Source: Qipengyuania citrea
Lineage (GTDB): Bacteria; Pseudomonadota; Alphaproteobacteria; Sphingomonadales; Sphingomonadaceae
DNA length: 64,000 nt
Reading direction: 5' to 3'
Assembly: GCF_024171405.1 (NCBI RefSeq)
Contig: NZ_JALJZT010000003.1
Span: 58,501-122,500, forward strand
Positions within the stretch are counted from its first letter, which is position 1. Each line of letters starts with the position of its first letter. Below the pieces are notes generated by a model. It had not been told where the DNA came from. It did no database searches and was given only the letters and a program-made list of their open reading frames with translations. Below, in pieces: positions 57,988-64,000 of this stretch. The translations under genes were made by a program, and so were the position numbers.

Positions 57988-58629
57988 ATGAGTGACGCAA
58001 TGACGCCGGACCGCGCGAAGCTGGTCGAACTGGCCGAGGCCGGGCGCACCAGCCTTGCCTCACTTTCCGCCATGCTCGGCCGCAATCCCAGCTATCTGCA
58101 GCAATTCGTGCGCAAGGGATCACCGCGCAAGCTGGAGGAGGCGGACCGGCGGCGGCTGGCCGAGTTCTTCGGTGTGTCCGAGGTCGCGCTGGGCGCCGAT
58201 CCCGACCATGTGCGCGCTTCTGCCCCAGACGAGTTCATCACCGTGCCCCGCCTCCCGCTCGACGCCTCGGCGGGTCCCGGCGCGTTCTCGGCAGAGGAAA
58301 TTTCCTTCGACAGCTTCCGCTTCAGCCGCCGCTGGCTGCGCGAAATGGGTCTGGAGGGCGCCGATCTCACCGCGATCCGCGTCGAGGGCGACAGCATGGA
58401 ACCAACCCTGCGCAGCGGCGACGAGATTTTCGTCGACCGCAACAAGCGTTCGGGCGAGGGCATTCATGTCGTGCGCATCGGCGATGCGCTGCACGTCAAG
58501 CAGGTCCAGGCCAGCGCACCGGGTCGCATCGCGCTGATCAGCGCCAACGACAGCTACGCCCCGATCGACCTCGCGCGCGACGAGGTCGAGGTGATCGGCC
58601 GGGTTGTTTGGAAAGGGGGGCGGGTGTGA
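57988..58629 (+). CDS. S24/LexA-like autoproteolytic transcription regulator
   Basis: The 213-residue protein has an N-terminal helical DNA-binding region (LAEAGRTSLASLSAMLGRNPSYLQQFVRKG) and a C-terminal S24 peptidase domain with Ser in VEGDSMEPTLRSGD and Lys in LHVKQVQ. This fits phage-repressor-like or SOS-type proteins that cut themselves on RecA filaments, but it is not LexA itself (no LexA winged HTH). There is no phage gene around it. It is divergent from two small genes. Confidence 0.85.
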   Translation: MSDAMTPDRAKLVELAEAGRTSLASLSAMLGRNPSYLQQFVRKGSPRKLEEADRRRLAEFFGVSEVALGADPDHVRASAPDEFITVPRLPLDASAGPGAFSAEEISFDSFRFSRRWLREMGLEGADLTAIRVEGDSMEPTLRSGDEIFVDRNKRSGEGIHVVRIGDALHVKQVQASAPGRIALISANDSYAPIDLARDEVEVIGRVVWKGGRV

Positions 58630-58641
58630 CCCGCCACGCCG

Positions 58642-59019
58642 CTACGAGGGCCGCTTGATATAATCGTCCGAGCGCAGCGTGAGCATATAGTCGGCGATCA
58701 CTTCGATATCCTCGTCGACCAGGTCGACATCCATCTGCATTGGGTAATTGTGTGCATCCGACAGGAAGGTCACCAGCGTGTCGCGTGTCAGGCCGGGGCT
58801 GTTGGCGATATCGGCAAAGCCGGGCGCTTGCGGGTTCACCGATACCGCATTGTTCTTCACCGCGTGGCATTCGCCGCAGATCGCGGTGACATAGTCGGGC
58901 ACCGCATCCGCATCCGCCGCGGCAGGGCTCGGCGCCGCCGCCGGGGCGGCTACGGGGCCGGCGGATTGGCAGCCTGCCAGCAACAGGGACGCCAGGGCCA
59001 TCGTTTCGACTATTCGCAC
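58642..59019 (-). CDS. c-type cytochrome lipoprotein
   Basis: The 125-residue protein has a lipoprotein signal (lipobox LLAGC), an Ala/Pro linker and one heme motif CGECH near residue 49, with a distal Met in the segment NYPMQMDVDL. It is a small membrane-anchored electron carrier. The start is GTG at 59019, with AAAGGAGAG 6 bases upstream. It is convergent with the S24 gene. Confidence 0.85.
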   Translation of the reverse strand: MRIVETMALASLLLAGCQSAGPVAAPAAAPSPAAADADAVPDYVTAICGECHAVKNNAVSVNPQAPGFADIANSPGLTRDTLVTFLSDAHNYPMQMDVDLVDEDIEVIADYMLTLRSDDYIKRPS

Positions 59020-59103
59020 GGTAACTCTCCTTTGCCTGCCCGATAGCACAAAGCCGGAGATGCGCCTTGTTTTCGATCACAAACCGGACCACTTTCCCCA
59101 GCA

Positions 59104-59781
59104 ATGGAAAACAGCACGCAAACGCCCGCTACCCCGCCGATGAAGGCGGGCATCGTCCCCGTAACCCCGCTGCAGCAGAATTGCTCGCTGATCTGGTGCA
59201 CCGCGACCAACAAGGGCGCGCTGATCGATCCGGGCGGCGATCTCGACAAGCTCAAGGCGGCGGTCGCCAAGAGCGGGGTGGAACTGGAAAAGATCCTCAT
59301 CACCCACGGCCATCTCGACCATTGCGGCGAGGCGGGCGTGCTGGCGAAGGAACTCGGCCTGCCGATCGAGGGCCCGCACGAGGCCGACCGCTTCTGGATC
59401 AGCCGACTCGACGAAGACGGCGCGAAATACGGCATGCAGGCCGAAGTGTTCGAACCCGATCGCTGGCTGGTTGACGGCGATACCGTCACTGTGGGCGACC
59501 TTACGCTCGAGGTCATCCACTGCCCCGGCCACACGCCCGGCCATGTGGTTTTCTTCCACCGGCCGAGCAAATTCGCCGTCGTCGGCGACGTCTTGTTCCA
59601 GGGCAGCATCGGGCGCACCGATTTCCCGATGGGCAACCACCAGGATTTGATCGATGCGATCACGCAGAAGCTGTGGCCGCTCGGCAATGACGTGACCTTC
59701 ATCCCCGGTCACGGCCCGACCAGCACCTTCGGCCAGGAACGCCAGACCAACGCTTTCGTGAGCGATTACGCGCTTTCTTGA
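59104..59781 (+). CDS. MBL-fold hydrolase (YcbL/glyoxalase II-like)
   Basis: The 225-residue protein has the metal site THGHLDHCG (HxHxDH), IHCPGHTPGHVVF and a late GHGPTSTFGQER. The length and PLQQNCSLIW opening fit YcbL-type glyoxalase II homologues. Substrate unproven. Three hairpins follow its stop. Confidence 0.88.
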   Translation: MENSTQTPATPPMKAGIVPVTPLQQNCSLIWCTATNKGALIDPGGDLDKLKAAVAKSGVELEKILITHGHLDHCGEAGVLAKELGLPIEGPHEADRFWISRLDEDGAKYGMQAEVFEPDRWLVDGDTVTVGDLTLEVIHCPGHTPGHVVFFHRPSKFAVVGDVLFQGSIGRTDFPMGNHQDLIDAITQKLWPLGNDVTFIPGHGPTSTFGQERQTNAFVSDYALS

Positions 59782-59788
59782 TTCGGGC

Positions 59789-59922
59789 GGTCAGGACATC
59801 GGTCCTGACCTTGCGGCACCGGCCCACGCCCCCTCCCGGCCACCCACGGCACGGTATTTTATGGGTGGCCGGGAGGGGGCGTGGGCCGGTGCCGCCGCAA
59901 GCTAGCGGCGGATGCCGCTAGC
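59789..59922. repeat. Composite hairpin cluster with a 34-base perfect inverted repeat
   Basis: Three consecutive hairpins lie in the 205-base gap between two convergent genes. The first (59789-59810) has 9-base arms, GGTCAGGAC/GTCCTGACC, and a 4-base loop. The large one has perfect 34-base arms (59813-59846 and 59862-59895) around a 15-base AT-rich loop. The third (59901-59922) has 9-base arms, GCTAGCGGC/GCCGCTAGC, and a 4-base loop. The third begins 5 bases after the large arm. The outer end of the big arms continues with CTTG/CAAG after a CGG difference. Its class is unknown: a MITE/REP-like element or a strong bidirectional terminator. Confidence 0.85.
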
Positions 59923-59986
59923 GCACCAAAACAAATCCTAACCGCCAAGGGGAGCGCCTGCGCGCCTCCCCCTCGTGCCCTTTCAC

Positions 59987-60385
59987 CTACATCATGCCCA
60001 GCGTGATCAGCACCGCCACCACGGCGAGGCCCAGCTGGGTCAGCATGGTGATGATCACCCCGAGCGGGCGACCGCGTGCCAGCGCGCCGCCATCCATGCC
60101 GAGCCCGTGCGCCACGCGCCCGAGCATATAGGCCGCGACCACCCAGGCGAGCCATTCGCCGCCCTTGGCCGCCAGTTCGATTGCCGCGACGAGAACCAGC
60201 ACGAAGGCGGTGTTCTCGACGAAATTGAGCTGTGCGCGCATGCGCGCGGTCAGCGGGCCTCCGGCATCGTCGCCGATCGAAACCTTCTGTTGCGCGCGCA
60301 TCTGCCCGACGCGGATGCTGAGCCAGATATTGATGATGGCGGCGGCGGCTGCCGCGGTAAGCGTAACTGGCAGGATAATGCCCAT
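59987..60385 (-). CDS. MAPEG-family membrane protein
   Basis: The 132-residue protein has four TM segments and the MAPEG signature pattern RAQLNFVENTAFVLVLVAAIELA, with GRVAHGLGM at the third TM. MAPEG proteins often use glutathione; no substrate is assigned. The ATG at 60385 gives MGIILPVTLTAAAAA. A TCCGTA/TACGGA inverted repeat lies 21 bases upstream. Confidence 0.85.
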   Translation of the reverse strand: MGIILPVTLTAAAAAAIINIWLSIRVGQMRAQQKVSIGDDAGGPLTARMRAQLNFVENTAFVLVLVAAIELAAKGGEWLAWVVAAYMLGRVAHGLGMDGGALARGRPLGVIITMLTQLGLAVVAVLITLGMM

Positions 60386-60405
60386 GCTCGTCTCTCCCCT
60401 TTCGA

Positions 60406-60420
60406 TCCGTACGATACGGA
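60406..60420. promoter_or_regulatory. TCCGTA-3-TACGGA inverted repeat upstream of MAPEG gene
   Basis: A 15-base inverted repeat with perfect 6-base arms lies 20 bases before the MAPEG start. The form is common among TetR-family operators. No TetR gene is next to it in the window. Confidence 0.4.
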
Positions 60421-60474
60421 ATACGGTTGCGGTGCTAGGGCGATGCCGCTTGCCGCGCAACGCCAACAGACGGG

Positions 60475-60502
60475 TTGCATCGCTCGCGAAATTCGCTATA
60501 GC
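60475..60502 (+). promoter_or_regulatory. Candidate promoter of rpmF-plsX-fabH
   Basis: TTGCAT (60475-60480), 16 bases, then TATAGC (60497-60502) resembles a sigma-70 type promoter on the plus strand, 118 bases before the rpmF ATG. Confidence 0.5.
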
Positions 60503-60620
60503 GCCCGCCTTCACCGTCACGGTCGGGATATTCGGGTTCACGCGCTCTTGTGCGGTGCCGGAGCTTCCCCTAGGGCGGCCACCGAAATTGACTGTAATTG
60601 TTTGAGGAACAGGTGCCGCC

Positions 60621-60800
60621 ATGGCCGTCCCCAAGAGGAAAGTATCGCCCCACCGCCGCGGCAATCGCCGTGCACATGATTCGCTCAAGGTCGAGGCCCA
60701 TCATGAGTGCTCGAACTGCGGCGAACTCAAGCGCCCGCACAATCTGTGCTCGCACTGCGGATATTATAACGGCCGCGAAATCATCGCCGTCGGTCTTTAA
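60621..60800 (+). CDS. rpmF: 50S ribosomal protein L32
   Basis: The 59-residue protein begins [21 protein letters not shown] and carries the zinc-ribbon cysteines CSNCG and CSHCG. Normal length for L32. It is followed by plsX, the classical rpmF-plsX-fabH order linking ribosome and fatty-acid synthesis. Confidence 0.97.
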   Translation: MAVPKRKVSPHRRGNRRAHDSLKVEAHHECSNCGELKRPHNLCSHCGYYNGREIIAVGL

Positions 60801-60827
60801 GACCGTCAGCCAAGCCGGAGAAGCGCC

Positions 60828-61865
60828 ATGAGCCTGCCGCGTATCGCCGTCGATGCGATGGGCGGAGACGAAGGCGTGCGCGTGATGGTCGAGGGCGCCG
60901 CGCTTGCGCGTCGGCGCCACGACAAGTTCCAGTTCCTGCTGGTAGGCGATGAAGCGCGCATCAAGGCCGCACTCGACACGCATCCCGGCATGGCCGGGGC
61001 GTCCGAAATCCTGCATTGCACCGACGTGGTCGGCGGCGACGAGCTGCCGAGCCGCGCGTTGCGCCGTGCCAAGACCACCAGCATGGGCCTTGCGGTCAAT
61101 GCAGTGAAGCAGGGCGATGCCGGCGCTGCGGTTTCCGCAGGCAATACCGGCGCGCTGATGGCGATGAGCAAGCTTGCGCTGCGCACCATGCCCGGGCTCG
61201 ACCGTCCGGCGCTGGCCGCACTGCTCCCGACGCTGACCGACGATGACGTGGTCATGCTCGATCTGGGCGCGAATCGCGAATGCAATGCCCGCAACCTCGT
61301 CCAGTTTGCGATCATGGGCGCCGCCTATGCGCGGATCGTCACCGGGCGCGAACGCCCGCGCACCCGCCTGCTGAATATCGGGACCGAGGAAACCAAGGGC
61401 ACCGAAGACATCCAGGCCGCCGCCGAAGCGCTGCGCGCCGCCACCGGGCTGGCGATGGAATTCGAAGGCTATGTCGAAGCCGACAAGATCAATCGCGGCG
61501 AATGCGACGTGGTCGTGTGCGATGGATTCTCAGGTAATATCGCGCTGAAGGCGATCGAGGGCGCGGCGCGCTTCGTCACCGACCTGCTGCGCCAGGCCTT
61601 TACCTCCAGCGTCCGTTCGAAAGTCGGTTTCCTGGTTTCGCGACCGGCGACCGAACTGATCCGGCACCATCTCGACCCCAACAATCACAATGGCGCGGTC
61701 TTCCTTGGCCTCAACGGCGTGGTGGTCAAAAGCCACGGCAGCGCCAATGCCAAGGGCGTCGCCAATGCGGTCGAAGTCGCCGCACGACTGCTGGAGGACG
61801 ATATCACCAATCGCATCAAGCAGGATCTCGGCGCGATCGAACCCTCGAGCGTGGCGGGTAAATGA
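60828..61865 (+). CDS. plsX: Phosphate acyltransferase
   Basis: The 345-residue peripheral enzyme makes acyl-phosphate from acyl-ACP for phospholipid synthesis. Typical motifs are [27 protein letters not shown] and [15 protein letters not shown]. It overlaps fabH by four bases (ATGA). Confidence 0.96.
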   Translation: MSLPRIAVDAMGGDEGVRVMVEGAALARRRHDKFQFLLVGDEARIKAALDTHPGMAGASEILHCTDVVGGDELPSRALRRAKTTSMGLAVNAVKQGDAGAAVSAGNTGALMAMSKLALRTMPGLDRPALAALLPTLTDDDVVMLDLGANRECNARNLVQFAIMGAAYARIVTGRERPRTRLLNIGTEETKGTEDIQAAAEALRAATGLAMEFEGYVEADKINRGECDVVVCDGFSGNIALKAIEGAARFVTDLLRQAFTSSVRSKVGFLVSRPATELIRHHLDPNNHNGAVFLGLNGVVVKSHGSANAKGVANAVEVAARLLEDDITNRIKQDLGAIEPSSVAGK

Positions 61866-62827
61866 TTCGTTCGGTTATCACCGGCACGGGTTCGGCGCTG
61901 CCGCGGACCTGCGTCACGAATGCCGATCTGGCCGGCAAGGTCGATACCAGCGACGAGTGGATCGTCGAACGCACCGGCATCCGCCAGCGGTATATCGCCG
62001 AGCCGGACGAGACCACCAGCACGCTGGCGATCCACGCTGCGCGCAGGGCGCTCGAGGCCGCAGGAGTGGAGGCAAGCGAGATCGGCCTGATCATCCTTGC
62101 CACCGCGACGCCCGATCACACCTTCCCCGCCACCGCCACGCAGGTGCAGGCCGCGCTCGAATGCGGCGGCGGCGTCGCCTTCGATGTGCAAGCGGTCTGC
62201 TCGGGCTTTCTCTATGCGCTCGCCACTGCCGATTCGCTGCTGCGGACCGGCATGGCGACCAAGGCGCTGGTGATCGGCGCCGAAACCTTCAGCCGCATCC
62301 TCGACTGGGAGGACCGCACCACCTGCGTCCTGTTCGGCGATGGTGCTGGCGCGGTCGTGCTCGAAGCGCAGGATGTCGCCGATGACGGTCCCGGCATCCT
62401 TGCCAGCCGGCTCCATGCCGATGGCGCGCATAAGGACATGCTCTATGTCGATGGTGGCCCGTCGACCACGGGCACCGTCGGCAAGCTGCGGATGAAGGGG
62501 CGCGAGGTGTTCCGCCATGCGGTAGTCAATCTCGCCAATGTGCTGACCGAAGTGCTCGACGAAACCGGCGTGAGCGCCGCGGATATCGACTGGGTCGTGC
62601 CGCACCAGGCCAATGCCCGTATTCTCGATGCCACGGCGCGCAAGCTCGACCTGCCGGCCGAAAAGGTCGTCGTCACTGTCGACCGCCATGCCAATACCTC
62701 CGCCGCATCGGTCCCGCTCGCGCTCGATACCGCGATGCGCGACGGGCGCATCAAGCCGGGCGATCTGGTGATGTTCGAGGCAATGGGCGGCGGCTTTACC
62801 TGGGGCGCTTCGCTCGCACGGATGTAG
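61862..62827 (+). CDS. fabH: 3-oxoacyl-ACP synthase III
   Basis: The 321-residue ketosynthase starts fatty-acid chains from acetyl-CoA and malonyl-ACP. The catalytic Cys is in [10 protein letters not shown] (about residue 111), with His in [10 protein letters not shown] and Asn in RHANTSAAS. Complete and typical. Confidence 0.97.
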   Translation: MIRSVITGTGSALPRTCVTNADLAGKVDTSDEWIVERTGIRQRYIAEPDETTSTLAIHAARRALEAAGVEASEIGLIILATATPDHTFPATATQVQAALECGGGVAFDVQAVCSGFLYALATADSLLRTGMATKALVIGAETFSRILDWEDRTTCVLFGDGAGAVVLEAQDVADDGPGILASRLHADGAHKDMLYVDGGPSTTGTVGKLRMKGREVFRHAVVNLANVLTEVLDETGVSAADIDWVVPHQANARILDATARKLDLPAEKVVVTVDRHANTSAASVPLALDTAMRDGRIKPGDLVMFEAMGGGFTWGASLARM

Positions 62828-62855
62828 CACGGCGCGAAAACGCGGGGCGGGCGAT

Positions 62856-62884
62856 TTGCCAGACTGGCAGCAAACTCCTATATT
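62856..62884 (+). promoter_or_regulatory. Candidate promoter of ihfA
   Basis: TTGCCA (62856-62861), a 17-base spacer and TATATT (62879-62884) form a near-consensus sigma-70 promoter 63 bases before ihfA. A small palindrome GCCAG-A-CTGGC lies over the -35. Confidence 0.55.
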
Positions 62885-62947
62885 GCTTGGCGAATCTTCG
62901 AATGGGGTCGCATCTCGCTCAGGGTCGCATCTGAGGGGAAGGATAGT

Positions 62948-63253
62948 ATGGATATGATGCGCTCCGTGGGCACGCTCACCCGGGCCGATCTGGCCGAGAC
63001 GATCAACCGCAAGATGGGGCTCTCGCGCGCCGAATCGCTCGACATGGTCGAAGCGATCCTCGGCAAGATGTGCGATGCGCTGGCGGATGGCGAGAATGTG
63101 AAGATTTCGGGCTTCGGCAGCTTCGTTCTGCGCGACAAGAAGGAACGCATCGGCCGCAATCCCAAGACCGGGGTCGAAGTGCCGATCACGCCGCGCCGCG
63201 TGATGACCTTCCGCGCCAGCCAGCTGCTTAAAGAGCGCATCGCGAACGGCTGA
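62948..63253 (+). CDS. ihfA: Integration host factor subunit alpha
   Basis: The 101-residue protein is an HU/IHF fold with [54 protein letters not shown] and [13 protein letters not shown] bends DNA at promoters, origins and recombination sites. It is followed by a MerR gene at 8 bases, an order frequent in proteobacteria. Confidence 0.95.
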   Translation: MDMMRSVGTLTRADLAETINRKMGLSRAESLDMVEAILGKMCDALADGENVKISGFGSFVLRDKKERIGRNPKTGVEVPITPRRVMTFRASQLLKERIANG

Positions 63254-63261
63254 GGACAGAT

Positions 63262-63633
63262 ATGGCGACATTCGACGACGGCAAGGAAGCGGGCGCGCTG
63301 CGCACTATCGGCGAAGTCGCCAAGGCGACCGGAATCAAGGCGCATGTGCTGCGCTATTGGGAACAGCAATTCCCCATGCTCAAGCCGCTCACCCGCAGCG
63401 GCGGACGGCGTTATTACCGCCCCGAAGATGTCGAACTGGTCGAGCGGATCGACCGGCTGGTCAATCAGGAAGGCTATACGCTCAAGGGCGCCAAGGCCGC
63501 ACTGCGCGGCGCGCCCGACCCGCAGGCCGCAGCGCAGCCGCAGGGGACCACCGCTTCGCCACCCGCTGTGGATGGCGACCTGCTGGCCCGGTTGAAGGCC
63601 ATGCGCGCCCAGCTGGTGGCAGCGCTCGACTGA
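63262..63633 (+). CDS. MerR-family transcriptional regulator
   Basis: The 123-residue protein has the MerR winged HTH (RTIGEVAKATGIKAHVLRYWEQQFPMLKPLTRSGGRRYYRPEDVELVERIDRLV) and a short C-terminal part. No metal-binding cysteines are present. This is the MerR paralog routinely encoded next to ihfA in proteobacteria, with no known effector. Confidence 0.92.
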   Translation: MATFDDGKEAGALRTIGEVAKATGIKAHVLRYWEQQFPMLKPLTRSGGRRYYRPEDVELVERIDRLVNQEGYTLKGAKAALRGAPDPQAAAQPQGTTASPPAVDGDLLARLKAMRAQLVAALD

Positions 63634-63652
63634 CGGGTTCGGCGCGGGCGCG

Positions 63653-64000
63653 TCAGGCGCTCTGGATCGTCGTCATTCTCGCTGACATCAGTGCATATTC
63701 GGTCCGGTTGCGACCCTGCGCCTTGGCGCGGTAGAGCGCGGTATCGGCATTGTGCAGCGCTTCATCGAGCGTCTGCTGGCGGTCCATCACCGAAACGCCG
63801 AGCGAGGCGGTGGTCACCAGCCCTTCGATTTCCATCTGCTCGGCAATGCCCGCTATCCGGCGGTGCAGCATATCGGTCAGGGCACGGTTTTCGAAGGTCG
63901 GTCCGCAGGGCACCATGACCGCGAATTCCTCGCCGCCCAGCCGCGCGGCGAAATGATCCGCGCCGACTTCCTCTTGCAGGACCGTGCGGATCACGCGCCC
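63653..64000 (-). CDS. GGDEF diguanylate cyclase (partial, 3' part)
   Basis: The last 115 codons of a minus-strand gene are in the window. They hold the active-site motif RLGGEEFAVMVP (GGEEF), a downstream ASLGVSV and NADTALYRAKAQGRNR. The allosteric RxxD site cannot be seen because it would lie upstream. The protein would make the messenger c-di-GMP. The N-terminal sensory part lies beyond the window edge. Confidence 0.88.
   Translation of the reverse strand, partial: GRVIRTVLQEEVGADHFAARLGGEEFAVMVPCGPTFENRALTDMLHRRIAGIAEQMEIEGLVTTASLGVSVMDRQQTLDEALHNADTALYRAKAQGRNRTEYALMSARMTTIQSA

Noticed and set aside
57988..58629. Prophage repressor as marker of a prophage
   Set aside because: No integrase, terminase, portal or tail gene is nearby, and the flanks are ordinary chromosomal genes.
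59789..59922. CRISPR array or integron attC site
   Set aside because: The structure is three different hairpins, not regularly spaced identical repeats. The R'/R'' core sequences of attC sites are not present.

Overview
The window looks like chromosomal DNA from an alphaproteobacterium of the order Sphingomonadales, most likely family Erythrobacteraceae. The evidence is the high GC content, the codon use, an F1-only atpHAGDC operon without F0 genes, the alphaproteobacterial families DUF2794 and HdaA, and the gene order rpmF-plsX-fabH-ihfA-merR. This placement comes from gene content; no 16S or tRNA gene is present to confirm it. I see no rRNA, tRNA, CRISPR array, transposase, integrase or prophage module.

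Layout. 1-5.5 kb: the outer-membrane biogenesis set lptD-surA-(pdxA), with pepA divergent. 5.5-7.7 kb: DUF2256, holC, a lipoprotein, ndk and a SnoaL-like protein. 7.7-13 kb: purM-purN and a sulfotransferase on the minus strand, facing a DUF2066-like gene, hdaA, cysE and DUF2794. PurN carries a C-terminal MmcQ/YjbR-like domain. 14-21.8 kb: an SDR dehydrogenase, gph/glmU, a lipoprotein, an HNH protein, an S9 oligopeptidase and a PMT-type glycosyltransferase. 21.9-27.9 kb: the F1 ATP synthase operon (minus strand, H-A-G-D-C). Three extra small genes sit inside it: an ABM-family monooxygenase between A and G, a lipoprotein between G and D, and a signal-peptide protein between D and C.

28-38.7 kb is accessory metabolism and stress: a TauD dioxygenase, a membrane-linked trypsin-like protease, a DUF1203/Ada/PEP-mutase-like operon, a low-GC islet with one two-TM protein, a Fur-box-preceded siderophore-interacting protein, an OmpA protein, an FeS-type photolyase/cryptochrome, an azoR/HxlR divergon and pncC. 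38.7-50 kb: a metallopeptidase-like TPR protein, priA, a DUF4197 Tat lipoprotein, the transaldolase-like fsa/talC, cobT, a nitroreductase, a DUF2306 membrane protein, cysS, a DUF559-like protein and a D-2-hydroxyacid dehydrogenase. 50-57 kb: a ThDP enzyme/aldehyde dehydrogenase pair, then a TonB siderophore receptor plus PepSY membrane protein with Fur-like boxes. 57-64 kb: an S24/LexA-like regulator divergent from two small uncharacterised genes, a cytochrome c lipoprotein, an MBL hydrolase, a striking three-hairpin cluster, a MAPEG protein, rpmF-plsX-fabH-ihfA-merR, and the 3' end of a GGDEF gene.

Most of the window is core genome. The best candidates for something new are the interrupted F1 operon, the composite inverted repeat at 59.8-59.9 kb, the low-GC two-TM islet, the S24 regulator with its divergent small genes, and the ThDP enzyme/ALDH operon of unknown substrate.
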